Assembly (NCBI GenBank): GCA_965249895.1
Contig: CBDFNC010000003.1
Span: 722,273 to 786,272, forward strand
Source: CBDFNC01 sp965249895
Lineage (GTDB): Bacteria > Pseudomonadota > Gammaproteobacteria > Enterobacterales > CBDFNC01
Direction: 5' to 3'
DNA: 64,000 nucleotides
The notes beneath the pieces were generated by a model. It was not told the origin of the DNA, did no database searches, and saw nothing but the letters and a program-made list of their open reading frames with translations. Below, in pieces: positions 51,817 to 64,000 of the stretch. Numbering within the stretch: position 1 is the first letter of the stretch; each line of letters begins with the position of its first letter. Made by a program: the position numbers and the translations under genes.

Positions 51817-51996
51817 ATGGCTAAGACTATTAAAGTTACTCAGACTAAAAGCGGAATCGGTCGTTTACCAAAACACCGTGCAACGCTGACAGGCCTAGGC
51901 CTACGTCGCATTGGCCACACTGTTGAACTGGAAGATACTCCTTCTGTTCGCGGTATGGTTAACGCGGTTTACTACATGGTTAAGGTTGAGGATTAA
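51817..51996 (+). CDS. rpmD: 50S ribosomal protein L30
   Basis: A short gene of 59 residues: MAKTIKVTQTKSGIGRLPKH start, and LGLRRIGHTVELEDTPSVRG inside. Lies 6 bp after rpsE and 2 bp before rplO, in the standard spc order. Confidence 0.97.
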   Translation: MAKTIKVTQTKSGIGRLPKHRATLTGLGLRRIGHTVELEDTPSVRGMVNAVYYMVKVED

Positions 51997-51998
51997 TT

Positions 51999-52433
51999 AT
52001 GAAACTTAATACTCTATCTCCAGCGGCTGGCTCTAAGCCAAATGCAAAGCGTGTAGGTCGTGGTATCGGTTCTGGCTCAGGTAAAACCTGTGGCCGTGGC
52101 CATAAGGGTCAGAAGTCTCGCTCAGGCGGCAGCGTACGTCCTGGTTTTGAAGGCGGTCAAATGCCTTTGAAACAGCGTCTACCTAAGTTTGGTTTTACTT
52201 CTCGCAAGAGTTTGGTTAGTTCCGAAATCCGCTTGAACGAAGCTGCAAAAGTAGAAGGTGACGTAGTTTCTCTGGTAACTCTAGAGAAAGCCGGTATTAT
52301 TACTCGCAATATTAAATTTGCTAAAGTAGTACTTTCCGGTGAAATCACGCGTCCAGTAACAGTACAAGGCCTTAAGGTAACTAAAGGTGCTCGTGCTGCT
52401 ATTGAAGCTGCCGGCGGTAAAATCGAGGAATAG
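51999..52433 (+). CDS. rplO: 50S ribosomal protein L15
   Basis: 144 residues with the Gly/Arg-rich N-terminus (GRGIGSGSGKTCGRGHKGQKSRSGG) and FEGGQMPLKQRLPKFGF. Ends 6 bp before secY. Confidence 0.99.
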   Translation: MKLNTLSPAAGSKPNAKRVGRGIGSGSGKTCGRGHKGQKSRSGGSVRPGFEGGQMPLKQRLPKFGFTSRKSLVSSEIRLNEAAKVEGDVVSLVTLEKAGIITRNIKFAKVVLSGEITRPVTVQGLKVTKGARAAIEAAGGKIEE

Positions 52434-52439
52434 GATTAA

Positions 52440-53765
52440 ATGGCTAAGAAACCAGGGTTAGAAGCAAAGGGTGCTCAGGGTGGTTTAAGTGAGCTGAAAT
52501 CTCGCTTACTGTTTGTGTTGGGCGCCATTTTGGTGTTCCGAGCGGGCTCCTTTATTCCAATTCCTGGTATTGACGCCGCTGTCCTCGCTGATCTGTTCGA
52601 GCAACAGAAAGGCACCATCATAGAAATGTTTAACATGTTCTCTGGTGGTGCTCTGGAGCGCGCATCTATTCTTGCGCTGGGTATTATGCCGTATATATCG
52701 GCATCGATAATCATCCAGCTACTTACTGTTGTACATCCTCCGCTCGCAGAGCTGAAAAAAGAGGGTGAAGCAGGTAGACGCAAGATAAATCAGTATACGC
52801 GTTACGGTACTCTGGTGCTTGGAACATTCCAGGCAATTGGTATCGCTACTGGGTTGCCTAGTATGCTCCCTGGCCTCGTTATAAACGAGGGTATGGGCTT
52901 CTATGTAACTGCGGTTATCAGCCTAGTCACAGGTACTATGTTCCTGATGTGGTTAGGTGAACAAATTACTGAACGTGGTATCGGTAACGGTATATCCATC
53001 ATTATCTTTGTTGGTATCGTTGCGGGTCTGCCGTCGGCTATTGGCCAGACAGCAGAGCAGGCACGTCAAGGTGAGCTGCACGTACTATTGCTGCTATTAA
53101 TAGTTGCCATAGTGTTTGCCGTTACCTATTTCGTTGTATTCGTTGAACGTGGTCAGCGTCGTATCGTCGTTAACTACGCAAAACGTCAGCAGGGTAGAAA
53201 AGTCTTTGCCGCGCAAAGTACGCATCTACCGCTTAAGCTGAATATGGCAGGGGTTATCCCGGCCATATTTGCATCGAGTGTAATTTTGTTTCCAGGTACT
53301 ATTGCTCAATGGTTCGGCCAGGCGGAAGGTTTTGGTTGGTTGTCTGATGTATCGCTCGCGTTACAGCCAGGACAGCCGTTGCATGCGATGTTGTTTGCTG
53401 CAGCTATTATCTTCTTTTGCTTCTTCTATACTGCCTTGGTGTTTAATCCAAGAGAAACAGCAGATAACTTGAAGAAGAGCGGTGCCTTTATTCCAGGTAT
53501 TCGTCCCGGAGAACAAACTTCTCGCTACATAGATAAAGTAATGACGCGTCTGACATTGGCGGGTGCTCTATATATTACCTTTATCTGTTTGGTTCCCGAG
53601 TTCATGATGATCACGATGAACACCCAGTTCTACTTCGGTGGTACTTCGTTGTTGATTATCGTAGTTGTTGTCATGGACTTTATGGCTCAGGTACAGACTC
53701 ATTTGATGTCTCATCAATATGAATCTGTTCTGAAAAAGGCAAATCTTAAAGGTTATGGTCGCTAA
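52440..53765 (+). CDS. secY: Protein translocase subunit SecY
   Basis: The inner-membrane channel of the Sec translocon, 441 residues, ten membrane helices. Visible landmarks: GSFIPIPGID, FNMFSGGALERASILALGIMPYISASIIIQLL (plug and TM2), the cytoplasmic loop VNYAKRQQGRKVFAAQSTHLPLKLN and FIPGIRPGEQTSRYID. Located within the spc operon as usual, between rplO and rpmJ. Confidence 0.99.
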   Translation: MAKKPGLEAKGAQGGLSELKSRLLFVLGAILVFRAGSFIPIPGIDAAVLADLFEQQKGTIIEMFNMFSGGALERASILALGIMPYISASIIIQLLTVVHPPLAELKKEGEAGRRKINQYTRYGTLVLGTFQAIGIATGLPSMLPGLVINEGMGFYVTAVISLVTGTMFLMWLGEQITERGIGNGISIIIFVGIVAGLPSAIGQTAEQARQGELHVLLLLLIVAIVFAVTYFVVFVERGQRRIVVNYAKRQQGRKVFAAQSTHLPLKLNMAGVIPAIFASSVILFPGTIAQWFGQAEGFGWLSDVSLALQPGQPLHAMLFAAAIIFFCFFYTALVFNPRETADNLKKSGAFIPGIRPGEQTSRYIDKVMTRLTLAGALYITFICLVPEFMMITMNTQFYFGGTSLLIIVVVVMDFMAQVQTHLMSHQYESVLKKANLKGYGR

Positions 53766-53808
53766 TCATAGCGTTTTAGGATATGCTACTTGTTTACGGA
53801 GTTATGCA

Positions 53809-53922
53809 ATGAAAGTTCGTGCATCCGTTAAAAGAATCTGTCGTAATTGCAAAGTGATCAAGCGTAACGGTGTCGTTCGCGTGATCTGCGAAGAGCCTAA
53901 GCATAAACAGCGTCAAGGCTAA
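53809..53922 (+). CDS. rpmJ: 50S ribosomal protein L36
   Basis: A 37-residue gene: MKVRASVKRICRNCKVIKRN start and EEPKHKQRQG end. The zinc ligands Cys11, Cys14, Cys27 and His32 are all present, so this is the zinc-binding form. Last gene of the spc operon. Confidence 0.97.
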   Translation: MKVRASVKRICRNCKVIKRNGVVRVICEEPKHKQRQG

Positions 53923-53944
53923 GACAGTTCTACGAGATGAAACA

Positions 53945-53981
53945 CAGCCTGGTGGTTATTTAACCGCTAGGGCTGTTTTTT
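53945..53981 (+). terminator. Terminator or attenuator between spc and alpha operons
   Basis: CAGCC..GGTGGTTA pairs with TAACCGCT..GGCTG, followed by six Ts; 22 bp after rpmJ. The alpha genes may be read partly through it. Confidence 0.75.
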
Positions 53982-53989
53982 GCTTGAAA

Positions 53990-54075
53990 TTATGTCATCT
54001 GTTGGGTATCCTTCCGGGCTTTTCGCAGATGGCCTTTTAAATACTAGAGGAGTGCATAGTGGCCCGTATCGCTGG
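53990..54075 (+). promoter_or_regulatory. Alpha operon S4-binding leader (pseudoknot)
   Basis: The sequence before and over the rpsM GTG start (GGTATCCTTCCGGGCTTTTC, then TTTTAAATACTAGAGGAG and GTGCATAGTGGCCCG) closely follows the E. coli alpha operon leader, which folds into a pseudoknot bound by S4 (rpsD here) to repress rpsM-rpsK-rpsD. Confidence 0.85.
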
Positions 54076-54415
54076 CATTAACATTCCTGATCAGAAGCAC
54101 ACTGTAATCGCACTAACTGCGGTCTACGGTATCGGTAAGACCCACGCAAAACAAATCTGTGTTGCTGCGGGTATTGCTGAAGATGCTAAGATCAAGGATC
54201 TTGAAGAAGCTCAACTTGAGAGTCTTCGTACTGAAGTAGCTAAATTCACCGTAGAAGGTGATTTACGCCGTGAAATTTCCATGAACATCAAGCGTCTTAT
54301 GGACCTTGGTTGTTATCGTGGTATTCGTCATCGTCGCAGCTTGCCTGTACGTGGACAGCGTTCTAAAACGAATGCTCGTACCCGTAAAGGTCCTCGCAAA
54401 CCTATTAAGAGGTAG
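54059..54415 (+). CDS. rpsM: 30S ribosomal protein S13
   Basis: 118 residues starting at GTG (VARIAGINIPDQKHTVIALTAVYGIGKTHA), with GCYRGIRHRRSLPVRGQRSKTNARTRKGPRK at the end. The GTG start inside the S4-binding leader is typical for this operon. Confidence 0.98.
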   Translation: MARIAGINIPDQKHTVIALTAVYGIGKTHAKQICVAAGIAEDAKIKDLEEAQLESLRTEVAKFTVEGDLRREISMNIKRLMDLGCYRGIRHRRSLPVRGQRSKTNARTRKGPRKPIKR

Positions 54416-54423
54416 GAGTAATT

Positions 54424-54813
54424 ATGGCTAAAACTCCAACTCGCGCTCGTAAGCGCGTTAAAAAGCAAGTTGCTGACGGCATGGCTCATATCCATGCTTC
54501 TTTCAACAACACAATCATCACTATCACCGATCGCCAGGGCAATGCTTTGTCTTGGGCTACTGCCGGTGGTTCTGGTTTCCGTGGATCTCGTAAGTCTACT
54601 CCGTTTGCTGCACAGGTTGCATCTGAGCGTGCTGCTGAAGCAGCTAAAGAGTACGGCCTGAAAAACGTAGAAGTTTTCGTTAAAGGTCCCGGTCCAGGTC
54701 GTGAGTCCTCCATTCGCGCGTTAAACGCGGCTGGTTTCCGCATTACTAATATTACTGATGTGACTCCGATCCCACACAATGGTTGTCGTCCGCCTAAGAA
54801 ACGTCGCGTTTAA
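54424..54813 (+). CDS. rpsK: 30S ribosomal protein S11
   Basis: 129 residues (HIHASFNNTIITITDRQGNALSWATAGGSGFRGSRKSTPFAAQ), with the final HNGCRPPKKRRV containing the Asn-Gly that is commonly converted to isoaspartate. Confidence 0.99.
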   Translation: MAKTPTRARKRVKKQVADGMAHIHASFNNTIITITDRQGNALSWATAGGSGFRGSRKSTPFAAQVASERAAEAAKEYGLKNVEVFVKGPGPGRESSIRALNAAGFRITNITDVTPIPHNGCRPPKKRRV

Positions 54814-54842
54814 TCGCTTCTTAGGTTAGTTGGAGAAAGAAA

Positions 54843-55463
54843 ATGGCAAGATATATTGGGCCTAAGCTCAAGCTTAGCCGTCGTGAGGGCACCGACCTAT
54901 TCCTGAAGTCTGGTGTTCGTGCGATCGATTCTAAGTGTAAAATTGATACAGTACCAGGTGTCCATGGCGCTCGTAAGAGTCGTCTGTCAGACTATGGTAT
55001 ACAGTTGCGTGAAAAGCAGAAAGTTCGTCGTATCTACGGTGTACTTGAGAAGCAATTCCGTAACTACTATAAAGAAGCTGCACGTCTTAAAGGCGCTACA
55101 GGTGTAAACCTGCTTCAGCTTCTTGAAGGTCGTTTAGATAACGTTGTTTACCGCATGGGTTTCGGTGCTACTCGCGCAGAATCGCGTCAGTTGGTAAGCC
55201 ACAAAGCTATCCTGGTTAACGGTAAAGTTGTGAATATTCCTTCTTATAACGTTAAACCAAACGACGTTGTCAGCATCCGCGAAAAATCTAAGACGCAGGC
55301 TCGTATTAAGGCTGCTCTTGAGATTGCAGATCAGCGTGAAAAACCTATCTGGGTTGAAGTTGATACTAGCAAAATGGAAGGCACTTACAAGCGTCATCCT
55401 GAGCGTAGTGATCTGTCCGCAGATATTAATGAACAGCTGATCGTCGAGCTTTACTCTAAGTAA
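54843..55463 (+). CDS. rpsD: 30S ribosomal protein S4
   Basis: 206 residues (MARYIGPKLKLSRREGTDLFLKSG), without the N-terminal zinc Cys set. S4 domain at ~residues 95-160 (LEGRLDNVVYRMGFGATRAESRQLVSHKAILVNGK). Starts 16S assembly and represses the alpha operon through the leader at 53990. Confidence 0.99.
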   Translation: MARYIGPKLKLSRREGTDLFLKSGVRAIDSKCKIDTVPGVHGARKSRLSDYGIQLREKQKVRRIYGVLEKQFRNYYKEAARLKGATGVNLLQLLEGRLDNVVYRMGFGATRAESRQLVSHKAILVNGKVVNIPSYNVKPNDVVSIREKSKTQARIKAALEIADQREKPIWVEVDTSKMEGTYKRHPERSDLSADINEQLIVELYSK

Positions 55464-55487
55464 GGCTAACTGCTAAGAGAGGACTAA

Positions 55488-56474
55488 ATGCAGGGTTCTG
55501 TAACTGAATTTCTTAAACCAAGACTAGTTGATATCGAGCAAGTAACTGCTTCTCGTGCCAGAGTGACTCTTGAGCCCCTAGAACGTGGTTTTGGTCATAC
55601 TTTGGGTAATGCATTGCGCAGAATTCTTCTTTCGTCTATGCCTGGTTGTGCGGTGACTGAAGTAGAAATCGACGGCGTTATGCATGAATACAGCACGAGA
55701 GAAGGCGTTCAGGAAGATATCCTGGAAATCCTGCTTAATCTAAAGGGCCTAGCGGTCAAGTTAGAAGGTAAGGATGAAGCGCTACTTACTCTGACCAAGT
55801 CTGGCGAGGGCCCTGTTACAGCAGGTGACATTACCCATGATGGTGATGTAGAGATTGTTAACCCCGACCACGTAATTTGTCACCTTACCGGCGCTGCTGA
55901 TATCAGCATGCGGATTAAGGTACAAAACGGTCGCGGATACGTGCCGGCTTCTACTCGTGTACATTCTGAAGATGAAGAGCGCCCAATTGGTCGTTTGCTT
56001 GTTGATGCTGCATACAGCCCTGTAGAGCGTATTGCCTACAATGTTGAATCGGCACGTGTTGAGCAACGCACTGATCTGGATAAGCTAGTTATCGATATGG
56101 AAACTAACGGTACCTTAGATCCTGAAGAAGCGATTCGTCGTTCAGCTACTATTTTGGCTGAGCAACTGGATGCCTTCGTAGATCTTCGCGACGTTAGCGA
56201 GCCTGAAGAGAAAGAAGAGAAACCGGACTTTGATCCTATCCTGCTTCGTCCTGTTGATGATCTAGAGTTAACCGTTCGTTCTGCTAACTGTTTGAAGGCA
56301 GAGTCGATCCATTACATTGGTGATTTGGTTCAGCGCACTGAGGTTGAGTTGCTTAAGACTCCGAACCTGGGTAAGAAGTCCCTGACAGAAATCAAGGACG
56401 TATTAGCGTCTCGTGGTTTGTCATTGGGCATGCGCTTAGAAAATTGGCCGCCAGCAAGTCTTGCTGACGATTAA
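55488..56474 (+). CDS. rpoA: RNA polymerase alpha subunit
   Basis: 328 residues. The N-terminal domain (residues ~1-235; LEPLERGFGHTLGNALRRILLSSMPG) dimerises and assembles the core. A charged linker (EPEEKEEKPDFDP) joins the C-terminal domain, whose DNA- and activator-contacting residues are in LTVRSANCLKAE and NLGKKSLTEIKDVLASRGLSLG. The domain layout and length match other gammaproteobacteria. Confidence 0.99.
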   Translation: MQGSVTEFLKPRLVDIEQVTASRARVTLEPLERGFGHTLGNALRRILLSSMPGCAVTEVEIDGVMHEYSTREGVQEDILEILLNLKGLAVKLEGKDEALLTLTKSGEGPVTAGDITHDGDVEIVNPDHVICHLTGAADISMRIKVQNGRGYVPASTRVHSEDEERPIGRLLVDAAYSPVERIAYNVESARVEQRTDLDKLVIDMETNGTLDPEEAIRRSATILAEQLDAFVDLRDVSEPEEKEEKPDFDPILLRPVDDLELTVRSANCLKAESIHYIGDLVQRTEVELLKTPNLGKKSLTEIKDVLASRGLSLGMRLENWPPASLADD

Positions 56475-56517
56475 GTCCACGTCATCGTGTTAACGAATAA
56501 GTTATAAGGATTAGGTT

Positions 56518-56910
56518 ATGCGCCATCGTAAGAGTGGTCGTCAACTTAACCGAAACAGCAGTCATCGTCAGGCTATGTTTCGTAACATGGCAAGCTCTTT
56601 GGTAACTCATGAAGTTATCAAAACTACTTTGCCTAAAGCAAAAGAGCTTCGCCGTGTAGTTGAACCTTTGATTACACTTGCTAAAAACGACAGTGTTGCA
56701 AATCGTCGTTTAGCATTCGCCCGCACACGTGATAACAGCGTTGTAGGCAAATTGTTCAATGAATTGGGCCCACGCTACGAGTCTCGCCCTGGTGGTTATA
56801 CTCGTATCCTTAAGTGTGGTTTCCGTGCTGGTGATAATGCTCCTATGGCATACATCGAGCTGGTTGGCCGCCCTGAAGTTGAAGAAACTGAAGAAGTTTC
56901 AGAAGATTAA
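56518..56910 (+). CDS. rplQ: 50S ribosomal protein L17
   Basis: 130 residues (MRHRKSGRQLNRNSSHRQAMFRNMASSLVTHEVI), with GYTRILKCGFRAGDNAPMAYIELVGR and an acidic tail. Last gene of the alpha operon. Confidence 0.99.
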   Translation: MRHRKSGRQLNRNSSHRQAMFRNMASSLVTHEVIKTTLPKAKELRRVVEPLITLAKNDSVANRRLAFARTRDNSVVGKLFNELGPRYESRPGGYTRILKCGFRAGDNAPMAYIELVGRPEVEETEEVSED

Positions 56911-56914
56911 AATC

Positions 56915-56941
56915 AAAGCCGGGTTTATCCCGGCTTTTTCT
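56915..56941 (+). terminator. Alpha operon terminator
   Basis: AAAGCCGGG pairs with CCCGGCTTT around TTTAT and is followed by Ts, 5 bp after rplQ. Confidence 0.92.
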
Positions 56942-56942
56942 T

Positions 56943-57659
56943 TGTTCCCTCCCAGTTTGACTCACCTTATTACCTCATTAAAACCCTTGCTCTAGTTTCT
57001 TCAATATTGTCGCAAAATTCTCTGGTTCACTTTCTGCTCTTATAGGCATATACATTTCTTGCTTTAATCCTGAAACTCATACATTCGCTCTTCAGCCATA
57101 TTGTTAGAATGTAAAGCTGATCATCTTGCTAAGGCCTAAAGTTAGTAACCACTATTTAAACGAACTCAGTCATTGTTATCGCTTGCCTCACAATCCAGTG
57201 TTTTTTAGCGTGCCCCGAGATCGCGGTAAAGCCCCTGGATACCTTCTTGCGAGAGAATGACAGAATCGATGTTTCAGGGTAGGGCTTGCTATTCGGCTAA
57301 GTCCTATTACTTACCTTTTTATATATCTACTAATCTGCTTCCTTATATATGCAGTGACTTAATAGCAGTTATTGGGTTATTGGGTTATTGGGTTATTAAG
57401 GTGATTGAAGTGATTTTTGTCTCCTTTGTGGGTAACTCTGTGGGTAATGTGTGGTTAACTGTGTGTAACGTGTGAGTTGAAAAAAGATGCGGGTTTTCTG
57501 CATAAACCCCTTGTGCTTGTGCGCCGCATCTCTATAATGCTCAACCACTGAGACGGCAAGCCAACCCATACGGGACAAGGGCTGAAGCGACATCAGTCAG
57601 GCTAGAAACTGCGATTTCAACCCTGGAAAGAAAATTGCAAACTCCTTCGGGATTAGCAG
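56943..57659. other. Long gap upstream of the rRNA promoter
   Basis: About 700 bp with no convincing gene. It holds three copies of the 8-mer ATTGGGTT (57371-57394) followed by a T/G-rich run of related GTGGGTAA-like words (57427-57475). A degenerate CCTGGATACC..GAGAATGACAG stretch at ~57235-57265 looks like a worn palindromic intergenic repeat. Confidence 0.4.
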
Positions 57660-57690
57660 TTGACTTTCGAAACGGCTAGCGTAGTATACG
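57660..57690 (+). promoter_or_regulatory. rRNA operon promoter
   Basis: TTGACT at 57660-57665 and TAGTAT at 57682-57687 with a 16-bp spacer, then a GC-rich stretch, ~275 bp before 16S. The short spacer and GC-rich start region are typical of stringently controlled rRNA promoters. Confidence 0.75.
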
Positions 57691-57724
57691 CAGCCCTGAC
57701 GAGGCAAGCAAACGCCGACTCAAC

Positions 57725-57738
57725 GCTCTTTAACAATT
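57725..57738 (+). promoter_or_regulatory. boxA antitermination site (leader)
   Basis: GCTCTTTAACAATT, the consensus boxA bound by NusB-S10, in the transcribed leader before 16S. Confidence 0.88.
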
Positions 57739-57963
57739 TAATCAGACAATCTGTGTGGACACTCCAACAGTTGTTGAGACTCGCTAAGCAGCTTAGCTGC
57801 AAACGATTTTCTCAATATTTTGGATGTTCGACAGAACGGCTTTATGTCCACTATTTATAGTGGGAATAAAAACCAGAATTCATTGAGCAGGATGTTTTGC
57901 TTGCAAAACATCTCGTCCGACAGTTTATTCGCTTGCGAATAAACGAGAGGGCAAAAAAACTTT

Positions 57964-59506
<1,543 letters not shown>

Positions 59507-59713
59507 CCTAAAGCGACTCGAACTGTTGTCAACTCGCACTTTTACTTCGTAAAAGCTGCTGTTTGACCGGTCACATCTCTTCGAGATGTTCAGGGAGTGC
59601 CCACACAAATTGTCTGATTAATTAAAGATGTGAAGTTTCTGGAATATGGCTGCTCACTAGCGTTCGCCTGATTCATAAACTGCTGAGAAACATGTTTCTC
59701 ATATCGAGTTTAT

Positions 59714-59789
59714 GTCCCGTTCGTCTAGAGGCCTAGGACACCGCCCTTTCACGGCGGTAACACGAGTTCAAATCTCGTACGGGATACCA
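59714..59789 (+). tRNA. tRNA-Glu (anticodon TTC)
   Basis: 76 nt with encoded CCA in the 16S-23S spacer. Anticodon stem CCGCC/GGCGG encloses CTTTCAC with TTC at 59748-59750; the T arm is CGAG-TTCAAAT-CTCG. The first acceptor pair reads G1-U72 (GTCCCGT with ACGGGAT) instead of the usual G-C. A hairpin starts directly at the CCA. Confidence 0.97.
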
Positions 59790-59901
59790 TCTTTCTTACG
59801 AAAGATGGCGAACTAAGAAACCACCTTCGTATCGTGCTTGAAAGCACAAAGCAATATAGCAACTTCGGTTGTGATTATATTGCTTTGCTTTTTTAAGCAA
59901 T

Positions 59902-59916
59902 TGCTCTTTAAAAATT
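59902..59916 (+). promoter_or_regulatory. boxA antitermination site (spacer)
   Basis: TGCTCTTTAAAAATT in the tRNA-23S spacer, the second boxA usual before 23S. Confidence 0.8.
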
Positions 59917-60255
59917 TGGAAAGCTGATAAAGTTCATTGAATACATTAGTAACCACCATTTTGCGTTGCAAAATCGGTATGTTACGTATTATCACTTGGT
60001 GATAATACTCGATGTGTTTAATACCGAGTTGTTTCTTCGGAAACAATTCAAGCAATAGAAATAAATGTTAAGTGTTAAAACTTAGCACGTACTGAGTTTG
60101 TATTAGCGCCTTCTCACACATTTACTTGGTAAATGATGTTGTTAGGCAGGTCGCTTTTACAAGTAAAAGCTCAGTTGTAGTTCGCAAGTGTCTTGGTAAA
60201 GACAAAGGATGCACGAAAGTGGGTCCTGCAATACGACACTGTTTAGGTGTTGTAT

Positions 60256-63146
<2,891 letters not shown>

Positions 63147-63402
63147 ACAACTCCTAAGCGGTGTTACGAAGTAACCCGCGCAGTTCCGGCAACATGTCGC
63201 AGACATGTGAGAGGAAACTAAGCATTAGGGTGTTAATACCAAAAGATTACTTGCGAACTATTCACTTTTTGCTTGCAAAAAGTGAAGGTCTGGCAACACT
63301 TTTACGAAGTAAAGGTGTGAGAAGACAAAGAGCTGTTGCGAACTTTATCACTTCCAGATTTTAAAGCTCACGCGCTCTAGCGACGAGAGCAAAACAAGTT
63401 AT

Positions 63403-63523
63403 CGCCTGGCGGCCATAGCATTGTGGACCCACCTGACTCCCATGCCGAACTCAGTAGTGAAACGCAATAGCGCCGATGGTAGTGTGGGGTTTCCCCATGT
63501 GAGAGTAGGACACTGCCAGGTAC
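63403..63523 (+). rRNA. rrf: 5S ribosomal RNA
   Basis: About 121 nt; CGCCTGGC at the 5' end pairs with GCCAGG at the 3' end, with the conserved CCCATGCCGAACTCAG and GCGCCGATGGTAGTG segments. Confidence 0.96.
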
Positions 63524-63530
63524 CAAATTG

Positions 63531-63558
63531 AAAGCCCGAACCAAAAGGTTCGGGCTTT
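63531..63558 (+). terminator. rRNA operon terminator
   Basis: AAAGCCCGAACC pairs with GGTTCGGGCTTT around AAAA, followed by Ts, directly after 5S. Confidence 0.94.
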
Positions 63559-63662
63559 TTTGCATGCGTAAAAACTTTGATAGAGAGCCTTTGCAGCGGG
63601 CTAAATCCCATTAGAATTTGTTACGCACAGTTCTAGAGTAAGTGCTAATGATGCTAGCTGAT

Positions 63663-64000
63663 TTAACTCTTTTTATCATTGTGATCAAAGTAGTAGCTTA
63701 TCCTAACCCTTGGATTTAAATACTCGAAAACTGGTGCAGGTAGACTTTTCGGTCGAAGGACTCGTTTAATTTTAAGCTCCTTTTCTTCCAAGTCTATTAT
63801 GGGGGCTTCAGTTCTGGGCACATCTGGGTCATATACTAAAACGCTGGGGTAAAGAAGACTGTCCGCAGAAACGGACATTACAAGACCAACCTGACCATTG
63901 GAAAGCTCAACAATACTACCAGGCGGATAGATGCCTAAGAGGCGGACCAAACGTCCTAGGTAATCTTTGTTATAAAGCTTCGTTTGGGTTTTATATAGAT
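63663..64000 (-). CDS. C-terminal part of a probable HD-GYP protein (partial)
   Basis: The frame is open to the right edge of the window, so the N-terminal part is missing. The visible ~112 residues contain LYNKDYLGRLVRLLGIYPPGSIVELSNGQVGLVMSV, which is the usual end of HD-GYP domains of c-di-GMP phosphodiesterases, followed by a ~60-residue tail. The metal-binding HD and the GYP motif would lie outside the window. Convergent with the rRNA operon. Confidence 0.7.
   Translation of the reverse strand, partial: LYKTQTKLYNKDYLGRLVRLLGIYPPGSIVELSNGQVGLVMSVSADSLLYPSVLVYDPDVPRTEAPIIDLEEKELKIKRVLRPKSLPAPVFEYLNPRVRISYYFDHNDKKS

Noticed and set aside
57257..57475. 72-residue hydrophobic ORF upstream of the rRNA promoter
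   Set aside because: Overlaps the ATTGGGTT micro-repeats, which create its hydrophobic stretch; no family and no good start site.

Overview
The window is a chromosomal segment of a marine-type gammaproteobacterium, most likely an Alteromonadales member. This rests on the rRNA operon sequence, the E. coli-like order of the S10-spc-alpha ribosomal protein operons, and the neighbourhoods trkA-rsmB-fmt-def / LysM-dprA-smg-yrdD-tsaC-hemF-aroE. No species is claimed; the 16S gene at 57964-59506 would settle it.

Region 1 (1-13260) is an accessory surface-glycan region, AT-rich in places. It starts with the end of a large secreted repeat-type protein. A leftward set follows: an acyl carrier protein, an acyl/aminoacyl-activating AMP ligase, a GNAT-like acyltransferase and a NodB-type polysaccharide deacetylase. 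Next come a GT39-like membrane glycosyltransferase and a sugar-phosphate nucleotidylyltransferase, then a frameshifted glycosidase-like pseudogene. A second leftward set (ArnC/GtrB-like glycosyltransferase, TIM-barrel metal hydrolase-like protein, ATP-grasp ligase) diverges from gtrA-wecE. Together they look like a pathway that builds, lipid-links, flips and decorates an aminosugar-containing glycan, with a possible 'deacetylate, then re-acylate' module. This is the best candidate for an undescribed system.

Region 2 (13282-31377) holds a 1522-residue single-chain biotin-dependent carboxylase with a divergent LysR regulator and a palindromic candidate operator. It also holds a LytS/LytTR-type two-component pair, a PAP2 phosphatase, a SirB-like membrane protein and rmuC. 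The end of rmuC has been amplified into a 59-bp tandem array with a higher-order AABB pattern. The conserved operon def-fmt-rsmB-trkA-trkH follows on the minus strand; trkH is split by a ~470-bp palindrome-rich non-coding insertion.

Region 3 (31518-43082) is mostly housekeeping: a LysM protein, dprA, smg, yrdD, tsaC, hemF, a truncated globin, aroE, a DUF1488 protein, an atypical dapB, tmcA and a GAF-GGDEF diguanylate cyclase.

Region 4 (43100-56940) carries the S10, spc and alpha operons (rpsJ to rplQ, 28 genes including secY and rpoA). Promoters, terminators, an alpha-operon S4-binding leader and a possible 17-codon leader ORF just before rplN are visible.

Region 5 (56943-64000) carries an rRNA operon, 16S - tRNA-Glu(TTC) - 23S - 5S, with promoter, two boxA sites and a terminator. 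Its spacers hold many short perfect hairpins. The window ends in the C-terminal part of a minus-strand gene resembling an HD-GYP phosphodiesterase. All functional calls come from reading motifs by eye; no database search was run.
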